64,000 nt of DNA from Lithobates sylvaticus (taxonomy: Eukaryota > Chordata > Amphibia > Anura > Ranidae), in NCBI GenBank assembly GCA_028564925.1, contig CM053026.1:594638661-594702660 (forward strand), written 5' to 3'. A program made the translations under genes and the position numbers. The notes under the pieces were generated by a model, which had not been told where the DNA came from, did not search any database, and saw only the letters and a program-made list of their open reading frames with translations. Below are positions 11,874 through 23,649 of this stretch, in pieces; the stretch's first letter is position 1, and every line of letters starts with the position of its first letter.

Positions 11874-13032
11874 TAGGGTTGCACCGATACCACATTTTTT
11901 AACACTGAGTACGAGTACCGATACTTTTTTGCAAGTACACTCCAAAACCAATTACTGATACTTATTGTGCAGGTAGGGGGGTGGTTTGGGGGGGAGGTTT
12001 GTTAGGGAGTTGGGTGAGGCTGGTGTGAGGGCAGGGTGGGAGAGCTAAGTGAGGGCAGGGTAGTTCAGGGTGGGGTGAAATAGGGATTGTGGGGTGGGAG
12101 AGTTGAGAAGAAAAAGGCAGTGATCACTGGGGGGAAGAGGATGGGGATGTAAGGGTCATTGGGAGACATGGGGGCAGAGGTGACAGCTGGTGGGGGGGCG
12201 GAGGAGGCAACACATGTTGGGAAGGAGGACGCAGTACCAGGGTGTTAGGAGGGTGCAGTACCAGGGTGTTAGGAGGGTCCAGTACCAGGACGTTAGGAGG
12301 GCGCAGTACCAGGGCGTTAGGATGGCGCAGTACCAGGGCGTTAGGAGGGCGCAGTACAGGGCATTAGGTACAGACTACTCTGTACACTGACACAGTACTG
12401 TACATTATATACAGACTGGTGTGTGTATAACATATAAAATATACAGCACAGTGTCAGTGGACAGACTGGTCTGTATATACTGTTTGGTGCTGGTGTGTAA
12501 GACCCGTCTATACCCTGCTGACACTGTACTATACATACTACTCTAACCTGTTTGCAGGAATTGCTCCCCTCAATACTCGGTTCTGCTTCTAGAGATGCTT
12601 CCACAGCGGCCTCACACTATAGAAACACACGTGCTGATGTTGTCCAGCCCCTTGCCCTTGGCGACCCACCCACTCTCTGGCATTGGGTAGCAACCAGCCA
12701 GCCATCCAACCTAGCAGCCCGCCCTCTCTCTCTGCAGGAACAGGAAGGGAGGAGTTATGACAGGATCACGGTGGTGGTGCATATTGATAAAAGACAGCCG
12801 GGAGCAGGAGTGTCAGTGTGGCCAGCTGTCAGACTGTTTCCACTGTGCTAAGGAGTTTCCTGCCCCCCTGTCCTGGTACCATAAGGCGCATACGGCTTTG
12901 AACCTCACTGCCGGAGGGGAGGTGGAGGCCTCCCACCCCCAGCTGATGTCACTTCCGGTATCGGTTTTCGTTATCGGAGCATTTTTGCGAGTACTGATAC
13001 TCACGAAAATGCCTAGTATCAGTGCATCACTA
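11874..13032. mobile_element. hAT-type non-autonomous element with internal minisatellite
   Basis: Left end TAGGGTTGCACCGATACC and inverted right end TAGTGATGCACTGATACTAG form a short terminal inverted repeat. It is followed inward on both sides by GAGTAC/ACCGATACT-type words. Flanks are ATAAAAAC (11866-11873) and ATAAAAAAC (13033-13041), a near-match 8-bp duplication differing in an A run. The interior holds G-rich sequence, a 24-bp minisatellite, and CA-TA rich DNA. Short frames inside have no transposase similarity. Confidence 0.75.
12226..12368. repeat. 24-bp minisatellite, six units
   Basis: GCAGTACCAGGG-type units start at 12231, 12255, 12279, 12303, 12327 and 12351, an exact 24-bp spacing. 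Each unit continues as YGTTAGGAGGG. Because 24 is a multiple of three, a plus frame (12190-12390) encodes an eight-residue YQGVRR.Q repeat; I regard that frame as incidental. Confidence 0.9.
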
Positions 13033-13047
13033 ATAAAAAACAGACAG

Positions 13048-13216
13048 TGGGGCTGATTTACTAAAACTGAAGAGGCAAAATCTGGTGCAGCTCTGCAGAG
13101 TGACTAATCAGCCTCCAGGTTTTTTTTGGCAAAGTTTAATTAAAGTTAGAAGCTGATGGATACGATGCACAGCTGCACCGGATTTTGCACTCTCTAGTTT
13201 TAGAAAATAAACCCCA
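13048..13216. mobile_element. Short MITE, TTTACTAAA termini
   Basis: GGGGCTGATTTACTAAAACT at the left pairs with AGTTTTAGAAAATAAACCCC at the right, and the next blocks (GCAAAATCTGGTGCAGC and GCTGCACCGGATTTTGC) are also complementary. It starts 15 bp after the hAT element that ends at 13032. Non-coding. Confidence 0.7.
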
Positions 13217-13324
13217 ATGTTTTTCCCCCTCTTCTTCTTTTGACAAAAAAAAGAAAAATACTTTTGGAGGTTCTACTGAATTATTATCATGTGGCTATGT
13301 TTGGGACTGACAAATTAAGAGTAA

Positions 13325-13705
13325 GGGCCCTTTCACATGGGTGGACCGATCAGTCTGCCTGTTGTTTTTTTAGGCGGACCCGTTTAGACACTCCAGTCTC
13401 CTATATGGAGCGGTGGATGTCAACGGACATGTGTCCATTGACAGGCACTGACATCTGATCTAATCCTGTCTGCAAAACAGAGGGATCTGTTACTCATCCG
13501 TCTGGCGGATCGGATGGCGGTGTAAATGGACAAGTGGTCTGTTTACAGTGGACCATCCATGGACGAGAGCAGACTGTGTCTGTGTCTTCTCTGCATAAGA
13601 GTAGCAGACATGGACCAGCCATCCGCCTGCTCAGTATTGATCAACGGACAGATTCCCCATTGAGCAGGTGGACTCCAACTGAGCCCTCCCCTTGTGTAAG
13701 GGGTC
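13325..13705. mobile_element. PIF/Harbinger-type MITE
   Basis: GGGCCCTTTCACATGGG at the left and, inverted, GACCCCTTACACAAGGGG at the right. TAA stands directly outside both ends (13322-13324, 13706-13708), the 3-bp target duplication expected of PIF/Harbinger. Interior is rich in GGACC/GGATC words. Non-coding. Confidence 0.75.
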
Positions 13706-13708
13706 TAA

Positions 13709-14520
13709 GAGAATAGCTAAATACTTATTTGTCCTAGAGAAAATGCTGCTCAAAGGCCATTTTAGTGCCAGTTGCACATCCAAAAGCCTATGTATTTGGT
13801 CATGTGATCTCTGCTGAAAGAGGGAATCAGAGTTCAGGTTGGCTGATTCACCTGTTCAGCAGAGATTATGTGACCTAAGAATTACTTTGTTTATTTGAGC
13901 AGCACTTGAGAGAAATTGGAACTGCATTTTTATCTGTGGAAAGTATTTCAGCAATTCTTTTTTTCTTAATTTATCCATCTCAGGAGGATTTTTAACAATT
14001 TGTTTTGAGCTTTACATTTTAAGCTTTAGTTTCTTATTTTTTATTTTTTTTAAAAGTCATGCTGTGATGATAATATATCCTAAATCTTAACAGGGTGTCA
14101 TCATCTTCTTTACAAGAATGTTTGGGGATAGAACAGCTTTTTCTGGAAGGAAATTACCATCTACTTTACAGGCATGTAAAATTGGGAGTGATATTGCCAG
14201 ACTGCCATTATAATCTCATGGCTTCAGTACTTTCTGAGGCACTGACTTAAAATCAGTATGTGCATCAGGAATATTGCCTTGACTTCCAAATCTGCACGCT
14301 TCTTCTGGGACAGACACTCAGAAACTATTGGAGTTGGAGATACTCAGCAAATTTGTATTTCTGGAAGGAGGTAAGCAATGGCATTCCCTTTTTAAGCTCA
14401 CCAGAGGTTTCCTTTAAAGCAATCCTCCTGAAAAGTGTATTTGTGTTGTGCATGCATCCCTCCACCCACTGCTAACTGCAACTGTATTTAAAAAAATATT
14501 TCAAACGAATATCCTTTCAG
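13709..14520. other. No gene seen
   Basis: No domain, repeat terminus or tandem array found. The frame 14260-14475 is without recognisable motif. Confidence 0.4.
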
Positions 14521-14529
14521 TTTTTCAGT

Positions 14530-14730
14530 GCTGATCCGCCCCATGGATATCCGCTTGCTCAGCGGGGATCGCCGGAATGATCTCCGCTGAGCAGGAAGAT
14601 GACAGGTCCATCTCTGCACACTGCGTAGGGATGGACCGGTCAGAGCGCTGCTCTCCCCTATGGGAGATCGGGTGACGACGGACCGTAGAGTCCGTCGTCA
14701 CCTGATCCGATCCGATGACGGATGGAAAAA
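14530..14730. mobile_element. Harbinger-like MITE fragment
   Basis: Dense GGACC, GGATC and CCGTC words (for example GATGGACCGGTCAGAGC and GACGGACCGTAGAGTCC) resemble the interior of the MITE at 13325-13705. Terminal repeats and TTA flanks are missing, so this is probably a fragment. Confidence 0.4.
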
Positions 14731-14734
14731 TATG

Positions 14735-14838
14735 TTTAGGCAAAATAGGCAATTCGTATTTCGGATACTCCCGAATGTACGAATTTACGGAAATTCGTAC
14801 GAATTTTCGACTCGTACGAAACTAATCGCACATGTCTA
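14735..14838. mobile_element. Right end of a hAT-like ACGAATTT element
   Basis: CGAATGTACGAATTTACGG and TACGAATTTTCG words lead into GCACATGTCTA, which matches the terminus of the palindromic element at 5501-6252. The left end is not found next to it. Confidence 0.45.
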
Positions 14839-15650
14839 ATGTCTGGGGCAACCCAGAAGACCGAGCACATCTTGTAGTGAAAATGTAGCACTGCAGGGGA
14901 TAGCATTAGAGAGGAGGTAAGTGTTGCAATAATAATAAGAAAAAACATTATTTTTGCCTGCACATGTACAGTATGTTGAATTGAAATGTTTATGCCCTAA
15001 TCTAAGTGAACAGTCACATTTTTTTTTTTTTGTAATTTAACCCCATATTTAGTTGAATCCTGAGTTTATTTACTATGCCAACATGTTTCCAGTTAAAATA
15101 TGTAGTTGTCATGTTAAGGTGTACTTTAACCAATGTAATCACCTTGTATCTGATTTTCTAAAATGTAAGGACATGAACCCCATAAAACGTGTCATCATAA
15201 AATCATAGAGAAATGTGTAGTTTAGGCTTCTTTCTTAATAACATGATATATTTTGCTCTACTCAGTACAGATATAAATAATACATCAGTATAATCTGTTG
15301 CCATCTCTTCCGACTAGTAAGAGAACATATATTTATGCAACACTTTTGCTGACCTGAAGGGTGCATTATGTACCTAATCCCCTGTCATGTTTATGTGATT
15401 CTGCTGTGAATTATGCTCCACTTTATATAAACATTACCTGAAGTGTTGATAATAGCATCTCAATTGATTCTAGAATTGTCTTCTCAAGTGCTAAATAGAC
15501 TTCTGCAAGACATTTGTAAATTGACTTTGAGGAATCAAGGGTATAATATGATATGCAGAGCATCTAACAGCAATGCTAACATTGCAATAAATAAAACAAA
15601 GGTAACTAAAAGTATTAGGTTGCTGAGATACATTATGTCATGCATGAAGC
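14839..15650. other. No gene seen
   Basis: AT-rich sequence, a T run near 15020, no coding signal. Confidence 0.4.
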
Positions 15651-15654
15651 TTAG

Positions 15655-15810
15655 AGGCTGATTTATAAAAATTGTGGCAGTCTTTTCTCCATAAAAACCC
15701 ATTCACTGCTTTTATTTTTCAAATTGCTCAAGGAAAATGTCTGATGAAGTCTGATTAGCTGCTATGGGTAATAGACACTCTTCTCGCAGTTTTCTATAAC
15801 TGAGACCCAA
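15655..15810. mobile_element. Possible short MITE, TTTATAAA termini
   Basis: GGCTGATTTATAAAAATTG at the left is partly complementary to CAGTTTTCTATAACTGAG at the right. The pattern resembles 13048-13216 but is more decayed. Confidence 0.35.
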
Positions 15811-16001
15811 TGGTCTCTTGTTTTGTTTTCCTTCTTTTTCTCCTTTATGCAATTTTTATTTAAACCATTGGTAAGAACAGAACAAATGGAAACAACATGT
15901 ATTATTATGATACAACTTAGTTCGAAATGATTGATTTAGGTTGATTTACTTACAGGGTAACTCCACTTTTGCGGGGAAAAAAATTGCAAATAAAAAAAAC
16001 A

Positions 16002-16243
16002 GAAAATTTATATCAAATACTTACCGTAATTTTCCTTTCCTGATGGACTCCATGGCAGCCTACATATGGGTTAATCCCGCCTCTCATACCTCATAGGACC
16101 CCACTCCCATAAATCGTTTCTCCTAATCAGAGACCGTGTTCCATAACTTAGCCTACTCCAGCAAAAGGGGGGGGGGGGGACTCCTGCTGCCATGGAGTCC
16201 ATCAGGAAAGGGAAATTACGGTAAGTATTTGATATAAATTTTC
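16002..16243. repeat. 58-bp inverted repeat at the DIRS left edge
   Basis: 16002-16059 and 16186-16243 are inverted copies differing at one position by eye. A diverged direct copy of the CTCCATGGCAGCCTAC block follows at 16257-16275. Inverted terminal and internal complementary repeats are typical of DIRS ends. Confidence 0.8.
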
Positions 16244-16399
16244 CGTTTTCCTGACAGACTCCATGGCAGCCTACGTATGGGAAATAACTAGCCATACACA
16301 CCCGGGTGGGCACAAATTGCTGCTTCAACAAAAAAAGGTTTAATTGGCACCGTTTAAACAGATAGAACATTTAAACCAAAGTTAACAGAAGAAAGAGCC

Positions 16400-17501
16400 G
16401 CCGGTTCAACACAATAGTGCCTCATGAAAGTGTTTATCGATGACCATAAAGCTGCTTTGCAGATCTCTTCCGCCGATACGTGTCGGGAGGCTGCCCATGA
16501 TGTCGACACACCCCTGTAGAATGAGCAGTCGCGGCTTCCGGAGGAGCCAGCCCCTTAGCCTTATACGCCCTTTGGATAGCCTGGACAATCCAGCATGCAA
16601 TGGTTCTAGAGTAAGCACGCAATCCCGTTTTTTCCATAAAAGTAAACAAGCAGATGATCCGACTTTCTGAAAGGTGCTGTAGCCTCCAAGTAGTACTTCA
16701 AGACTTCTCCAACATCCAGAGGATGGACAACTGAAGAATCAACTGACTGAAAAGTTGGGAGAACAATCTCTTGATTCTTGTGGAATACCGATGTCACCTT
16801 AGGATTTGATCCTAACATTGGGATCAGAACAACCCGATCAGGGAAGAAGGTAAGGAAAGGTTCCTTAGAACCCAAAGCACTGATTTCAGAAACTCTTTTA
16901 GCCGATGTTATGGCCACTATAAAAGCTGTTTTAAGAGAAATGTCTTTAATAGATAGCTCATCCATTCTTGAAAAGATTCTTCTGAGAAGAAATCTAAGAC
17001 AAGGGAAAGATCCCATTTGGAGAACCTTGGCTTTCTCTGAGGCCTAAGTCTTGATGTTCCTTTAAAGAATTGTCTGGTAAGAGGATGTCTTGCCCAAGAA
17101 ACACCAGTAAAGGCAGAGATTGCGAAAACCTGGACCCGCAAAGAGCTCACTGACAATGGCAGATCCAAACCTGACTGGAGAAATCCCAAAACATCTTTTA
17201 TTTTTGGATTGTTACAGGAACCAGAAGAAGAGGAGACATAGTCCATAAATCTAGACCAGATTCCCTGGTAAACTTTGTTCGTACCCTGTCTTCTGGCATT
17301 TAACAAGGTAGCAATCGCTGAACTTGGGCATCCTAACGCTTTCAGCCTCTCCCTCTCAACCACCAGGCCATCAGATGGAGATGAGATCGGCACGGATGAA
17401 GAGATGTTCCCTGAAGCAGAAGATCCTGTCTGGAAGGGATCAGAACTGGGTCCCGGTAACTCAGTTGTAACAGGAGAGGAAACCATGGCCTGTTGGGCCA
17501 A
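16400..17501 (-). pseudogene. DIRS element part: tyrosine recombinase region
   Basis: A Ser/Pro-rich leader is followed by an alpha-helical core-binding-like stretch (VYQGIWSRFMDYV) and by sequence resembling the catalytic half of phage-integrase-type recombinases (PFRKSDHLLVYF). Position after the RT and RNase H region supports DIRS rather than Ngaro or Ty3 elements. Treated as a fossil. Confidence 0.55.
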
Positions 17502-17519
17502 TATGGAATGATTGCCACT

Positions 17520-18900
17520 ATTTCAGGTACTTCCTGTCTGAGCCTCGAAAGAAACCGAAGAATGATCGGCACTGGAGGAAAGGCATACGCCTTGTGGAAT
17601 CTCCACTGATCCGTGAGGGCGTCCACTCCGATGGCTTGGGGACAGCGACACCTCGTATAATACTTTCTCATTTTGGCATTGCAGGGAGTTGCAAACAGAT
17701 CCACCTCCGGAATCATTCCCAATGACAGGATCCAGTCGAAACCTGTCCAGGGAGGTTCTTGAAAGGAAGTCCGCCTTAACCTTTTGAATCCCCGGAAGAT
17801 ACACGGCCGTCAGGTCCGCCATGTTCGCCTGGGCCCAGGATATGATTGGACTCACTTCTTTCAGAAGGGAGAGACTGTGAGTGCCCCCTGTCTTTTTATA
17901 TACGACACTGCCGTCGTATTGTCTAATCTCATGAGGACTGAGGCTCCCAAAGTCAGGTGGAAAAAAGCTTGAAGCTCGAGACCACCCCCTGAGGTGGAAA
18001 ATCCCACCTGCCTTGGGCTACCTCAGACAGACAGAGAGTGCCCCAGCCTCTGTTGCTAGGATCTGTCGTCACTGTTATCCAGGAGACTGGCACTATCGAA
18101 TGGCAGTTGAGAAGATTCCTCCGTTGCAACCACCAGGGGAGTTATCCGAATCAGATGATCTTGCAACTCCGGATTCCACTGTTGAAGGAAGCCCTTCTAA
18201 AAGGGCTGCATCCTCCATTGCGCCCACTTCACCATAGGGGCTGTGGCCACCATGGTGCCTATTATCCTGAGGCACTGGTGAATTCTGTCCCGGACTACCG
18301 GGATCTTCTCCAGAGGAAGAGAGATAGTGCTCTTTACAGTGTCGAACTGTGCCCTGAGAAATACTAGAGACTCTGTTGTCTCCAGATGACTTTTCTCCCT
18401 GTTTAACAGCCAGCCGAACTCTATCAGGATAGAGATGACTTGATCCAGGTGCGACAGCAATTGCTCCTTGTCCTGTGACAGTAGAAGTAAATCGTCCAGA
18501 TAATGATGTAACCGGATACCTTTGACTGTGATCAAGGTGACCACAGCCAGTAAGAGCTTCAAAAACACCCGCGGCGACGTTGTAAGCCCGAACGGGAGAC
18601 ATATGAACTGGAGATGTCTTTGGTCTACTGCAAATCTGAGATATTTTTGAAAGTCCTTCGCAATTGGTACATCTATCGAAACTAACCAATCGCCTGGTTG
18701 TAATGTCTTGTGTATTGTCAATAATGTTTCCATCTTGAATTTTTCCTTTTTTATAAAGGAATTCAGATAAGTCAAGTCGATGACCGGCCTCCAAGAACCA
18801 CTCTTTTTGTGGACCATAAAAAGGGGGGAATAGATCCCTTGAAATTTTTCCTCGGTTGGAACCGGGATGGCGGCACCTTGAGTGATAAGGGAGTCTGTGT
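17520..18900 (-). pseudogene. DIRS element part: reverse transcriptase and RNase H region
   Basis: The RT core is recognisable from KKSGSWRPVIDLTYLN, FICLPFGLTTSPRVF and the catalytic-type YLDDLL motif, followed towards the left by an RNase H-like and linker region. The RT signature is of the kind shared by DIRS and LTR-type retroelements. Treated as a fossil. Confidence 0.7.
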
Positions 18901-19100
18901 AAGTTAAAAGAACCTCTTTCTTTTCTTCTGAAAGTGGAAAACTTGTGGGAACAAAACAATGTGTGGGTGGACTGCTGAATACCCAGGCATGTCCTAGGGA
19001 AACTGTTTTGATGGCCCAATAATCTTGAATCGAGGCTGCCCAGTCGTGGCAGAAACGAAGTAGACGAGACCCTACTTGCTCTGCCTGGACAGGCTCTATA

Positions 19101-20339
19101 TCAAAAGGATTTTGAAGCTTCTCGTCCCCCAGAAGATGTTGATTTTAAAGGCTTCTGACCAGAAGGCTGGTTTCTCCTCCAATTCTTCCTAAATTCACGT
19201 CCCGGCCTGTAGCGACGTGCATCCCTAGCATGCTCTGGATATTGTCTGGATTGGACTCTCTTCTGACCTAAAAGACGGCGATCCTGGGGTAATAATTCGG
19301 ACTTCCCCCCAGTAGCACATGTGATAGCTGAATCAAGTTTATTCCCAAAGAGAGAAGCACCCTCAAAGGGAATCTTACACCATGCCTGTTTAGAGGCAGG
19401 ATCCGCCACCCAAGGGCGTAGCCATAAGGCCCGTTTAGCTGTAACAGAAGACAGCATGACACGTGCTACCAGATGAATGGTATCCAGGGAGGCCATCTTC
19501 ATCACCATCTTCATCTCATGTATCGGAGAATTCTTGAGTGCTTCTTTAGAAATACTTCCCAAAGTCGCACCCACATCATCCGTCCAACACTCCATCGCTT
19601 TGGATAATGCCGCCAAGGCCAATGCTGGCTTACAGGCTATCCCTGCCGTAATATAGATACATTTCAAATCAGTATCGATTTTTCTCTCAAGACCATCTTT
19701 GAAAGAAACGGTGTCTTCTAGAGGGAGCGTGACACGTCTCACCAACCTCATCAAGGCCGCATCAATGAGAGGAGCAGACTCCAGATGCTTGACTTCTTCG
19801 CCTTTAAATGGGTACATTCTTGCCACTTTAGAGATAAGAGAATTCTTTCTCTCAACCTTACTCCATTCATCAGATATAATCTCACCCAGTTCACCCAAAA
19901 GGGGAAAATTTGAGCTCTCTTTTTTAAGATGCTTAAAGTATTTCCTCTGTTTAGAGGGTGCCTCTACCGGCTCCTCCCACCTCAGTGCGTCCTTCACTGC
20001 TCTGACCAGATGAGGAACCAGGGAAAAGTCAAATCCTGCACTGGAGTCATCCACTTCAGCTTCACTGTCAGAAGATCCACTGAAAGAAAAACTGTCACGG
20101 GAGGGACCCTGAACTTCAAGGTCTTCCACCTCAACCACTGAAGTTGGTACAGAGAGAGGAATGGCTGCATGAGCGGAATCAGATTTATTCAAAGATTCTT
20201 GAACAACTTTCCTGACCAAGTCCTCCACTTGCTGGTCTTTAGCATCCCTCTCTTTTGCAGCTCGGGAAAAACATAAATCGCACAGCGATTTATCTTCTGG
20301 CACTTTAGCTCTACATCCCCAACAGGATCTTCCTTCCAA
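19101..20339 (-). other. DIRS element part: gag-like region
   Basis: A 412-codon frame with an N-terminal Cys-rich motif (CWGCRAKVP then CDLC), an acidic middle and a basic C-terminus. It stands upstream of the RT region in the same orientation, the usual place of the DIRS gag-like protein. Family assignment is by position and the Cys motif. Confidence 0.65.
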
Positions 20340-20835
20340 GCGACCAGAATGGTGGGGGGAATAGTGTCGAGACCCAGACCTTGATTTGTCAGAGCGGTGT
20401 CTGGAAGAGGACTTAGGACGTCCAGAACTTGATCTCGAATGGTCACATCGTGACCCAGATTGAACATTATCTTTGCGTGCTGATGAACGAAGATCCGGTA
20501 CGGAAGGGATAAAATAAATGATAAGGAAAAAAATTTTAATTTTATCCTCTACATCCTAACCAACCCTAACAAACAGGCAGAAAGGAACAACAAAATTCCA
20601 TCCTACCTGCGGTGCAAGGGCTGGCCACAAGGGGGCGAAGAAACATCCATGGCAACAGATTCAGATAGGCTGCAACAATATCAACAGCAAAACAAATGAA
20701 TGAATAATACAACCTAATGCATAAAGAGCCAATACTGTTAGAATACAGAGTGAATACAGCAGGGATTAAGCCTCTTACCTCCGTATTTTGGACGCAGCAG
20801 CAGGACACGGTAGTTATTAAAAAAAAAACGAGACT

Positions 20836-21150
20836 TTACAACCCTGTTAACCACTTACCACTTTACCACAAGTCTGGTATATAACATTGCATTGCATGAA
20901 AACTACATATGAAAACTGGACCTTTTTTGGTTAAGTGCTGTGTCATTTGAGAATGCACAGCTAGTTTCCTGCATACAGCAATTTGGGTGCACTTTCCATC
21001 GACACCTTACTGTGTGTTTACTTTAAAAACCATTGGTCTTTTCGATCTGTTGCTTTTTCACCATTCAGATGTGAATATGTGGTTACCTATTGTTAAATTT
21101 TTATTTGGGCTATACTAAGGTAGTGCATATGGATTTGGCTTATGTAAACA
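20836..21150. other. No gene seen
   Basis: Begins with GTTAACCACTTACCAC, which resembles the left end of the TTAA-ended repeats at 6364, 31676 and 54124, so a short fragment of that family may flank the DIRS element. Confidence 0.35.
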
Positions 21151-22636
21151 CAGTATCTCACAAAAGTGAGTACACCCCTCTCATTTTTGTAAATATTTTA
21201 TTATATCTTTTCATGTGACAACACTGAAGAAATTATACTTTGCTACAATGTAAAGTAGCGAGTGTACAGCTTGTATAGTTAGCCCATTTTCCCTCTCCGG
21301 TGTCATGTGACTCGTTAGTGTTACAGGGTCTAAGGTGTGAATGGGGAGCAGGTGTGTTAAATTTGGTGTTATCCCTCTCACTCTCTCATACTGGTCCCTG
21401 GAAGTTCAACATGGCACCTCAGGGCAAAGAACACTCTGAGGATCTGAAAAAAGAATTGTTGCTCTACATAAAGATGGCCTAGGCTATAAGAAAATTGCCA
21501 AGACCCTGAAACTGAGCTGATGCAAGATGGCCAAGACCATACAGCGGTTTAACAGGACAGGTTCCACTCAGAACAGACCTCACCATGGTTGACCAAAGAA
21601 GTTGAGTGCACGTGCTCAGCATCATATCCAGAGGTTGTCTTTGGGAAATAGATGTATGAGTGCTGCCAGCATTGCTGCGGAGGTTGAATGGGTAGAGGGT
21701 CAGCCTGTCAGTGCTTAGACCATGCGCTGCACACTGCTTTAAATTGGTCTGCATGGCTGTCGTCCCAGAAGAATGCCTCTTCTAAAGATGATGCACAAGA
21801 AAGCCCACAAACAGTTTGCTGAAGACAAGCAGACTAAGGACATGGATTACTGGAACTATGTGGTCTGATGAGACCAAGGTAAACTTATTTGGTTCAGATG
21901 GTGTCAGGCGTGTGTGGCGACAACCAGGTGAGGAATACAAAGACAAGTGTGTCTTGCCTACAGTCAAGCATGGTGGTGGGAGTGTCATGGTCTGGGACTG
22001 AATGAGTGCTACCGTCACTGGGGAGCTACAGTTCATTGAGGGAACCATGAATGCCAACATGTACTATGACATACTGAAGCAGAGCATGATCCCCTCCCTT
22101 CGGAGACTGGGCCGCAGGGCAGCATTCCAACATGATAACAACCCCAAACACACCTCCAAGATGACCAATGCCTTGCTAAAGAAGCTGAGGGTAAAGGTGA
22201 TGGACTGGCCAAGCATGTCTCCAGACCTAAACCCTATTAAGCATCTGTGGGGCATCCTCAAACTGAAGGGGGAGGAGCGCAAGGTCTCTAACATCCACCA
22301 GCTCCATAATGTCGTCATGGAGGAGTAGAAGAAGACTCCTGTGGCAACCTGTGAAGCTCTGGTGAACTCCATGCCCAAGAGGGTTAAGGCAGTACTGTAA
22401 AATAATGGTGGCCACACCAATTATTGACACTTTGGGCCAAATGTGGACAATTTCACTTAGGGGTGTACTCACTTTTGTTGCCAGCGGTTTAGACGTTAAT
22501 GTGTTGAGTCATTTTGAGGGGACAGCAAATTAACACAGTTATACAAGATGTACACTCACTACTTTACATTGTAGCAAAGTGTAATTTCTGTAGTGTGGTC
22601 ACATGTGAGGGGTGTACTCACTTTTGTAAGATACTG
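21151..22636 (+). mobile_element. Tc1-family DNA transposon, inactive
   Basis: CAGTATCTCACAAAAGTGAG opens the left terminal repeat and its inverted counterpart closes the right one at 22636, next to TA. The left flanking dinucleotide is CA instead of TA, probably a substitution. The inverted repeats run inward about 130 bp to TACACTCACTACTTTACATT. The right copy lacks about 30 bp that the left copy and the related terminus at 38612-38725 keep. The interior encodes a Tc1-type DDE transposase in broken form. A second copy of this terminus was the insertion site of hAT-A. Confidence 0.9.
21411..22400 (+). pseudogene. Tc1-family transposase pseudogene
   Basis: Starts MAPQGKEHSEDLKKE, the usual N-terminus of this family. 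The paired helix-turn-helix region follows (KIAKTLKL, AKTIQRFN, SLGNRCMSAASIAAEVE), then WSDETKVNLFGSDG with the first catalytic Asp, GGGSVMVW, QHDNNPKHTS with the second Asp, and SPDLNPIKHLWG. The last motif normally reads NPIEHLW; here the catalytic Glu codon has become Lys. There are frameshifts after LKKE and before WSDETK, stops in the N-terminal half, and a TGA after VMVWD. In life the protein cuts and pastes the element at TA sites. This copy cannot. Confidence 0.9.
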
Positions 22637-22638
22637 TA

Positions 22639-23165
22639 TATACATGTGTTTAATGTAGGTTTTTATGCCATAAAGTTACAGAGATACTTTTATTTATTTG
22701 CTAAAAAAAAAAACACATATACATGCTATATACGGTCTTGTAACTCCTTTCATTAAATAGTCCTTAGCAGTATATCAACCTTGAACTAATATTGAATCTG
22801 ACAAATTGCTTGCAGTGTCCCAACCCCAAGGTAATGAGAAACCTTTCAAGATAAAAAAAAAGAAAAAGAAAAGGGAAGGCTTCAGTTTTTTTTTCTTGAT
22901 ATTTATTTGCTGCTTCTTTGTGGTGCATCAGGTTGCTCCATAATGTACATTTTTGTGAAGTTTGTGCACCCTCTGCTACTTAGTTGCTTGCCCAGACACT
23001 TGCTTGACCAAGTGACTGCAGAGGACATCTGCAGTATTTTCCTAAGTGAAAAAAAAGAGTATTATAGCTAAAGCTGTCCATACACTGTAAGTTTTCTCTC
23101 ATTTACCCCTACAGGCTAAATGAGACAGATCCCTTCAGTCCCCCATCCATGCAAAATAGCATATA
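22639..23165. other. No gene seen
   Basis: Low-complexity A runs near 22700 and 22850. A CCATACACTGTAAG word near 23083 recalls the MITE at 36513-36806 but no mate is visible. Confidence 0.4.
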
Positions 23166-23649
23166 TCGATTAAAGTAATATTAAAGTCTTGTTTTTTTTT
23201 TTTGTTTAAAAATAACAAACATGCCATACTTACCTGCCCTGTGCAATGGTTTTACACAGAGTAGCCCCGATCCTCTTCTTCTCGGGTCCCTCACTGGCGC
23301 TCCTGGCCTCTCCCTCTTGCCAAGTGCGCCCACAGCAAGCAGATTGCTATGGGGGCACCTGAGACAAACTTCTGCTCTGTGTGTCCATTCAGACACAGAG
23401 CTGTGGCTCAGCCCGCCCCTTCTATCGTCTCATTGGCTCACTGACTTTGATTGACAGCAGCAGGAGTCAATGGCCCCCGCTGTGTGTCTCAGCCAATCAG
23501 GAGGGAGAGTCCCGGGCACATCAGAGTCTCTCGTGTAACATCACTGGATCGAGATGGGGCTCAGATAAGTATTGGAGGGGCTAAGGGGGGCTGCAACACA
23601 CAGAAGTTGTATCTTAATGCATTAAAAATGTATGTCTTTAGAACAATTT
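23166..23649 (-). repeat. Interspersed repeat, TTAAAGT..TACTAAAGT family, copy 1
   Basis: Contains GCCATACTTACCTGCCCTGT, TTCTTCTCGGGTCCCTC and GCCCACAGCAAGCAG. The same words occur in the adjacent shorter copy at 23650-23911 and, inverted, at 37433-37975. Frames on both strands are Pro/Ser-rich and lack conservation. Orientation is relative to the copy at 37433. Confidence 0.65.

Larger units (their letters stand above)
16002..20835 (-). mobile_element. Fossil DIRS-type (tyrosine recombinase) retroelement
   Basis: About 4.8 kb on the minus strand. In transcription order it holds a gag-like frame (19101-20339), a reverse transcriptase and RNase H region (about 17520-18900), and a tyrosine-recombinase-like region (about 16400-17500). 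This order, without an aspartic protease or a DDE integrase and without long terminal repeats, fits DIRS elements. A near-perfect 58-bp inverted repeat lies at its left edge. It looks broken, with several breaks spread over the RT and recombinase parts, while the gag-like part is open over its length. Moderately old. The right boundary near 20835 is inferred from where element-like sequence gives way to flanking DNA. Confidence 0.75.
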
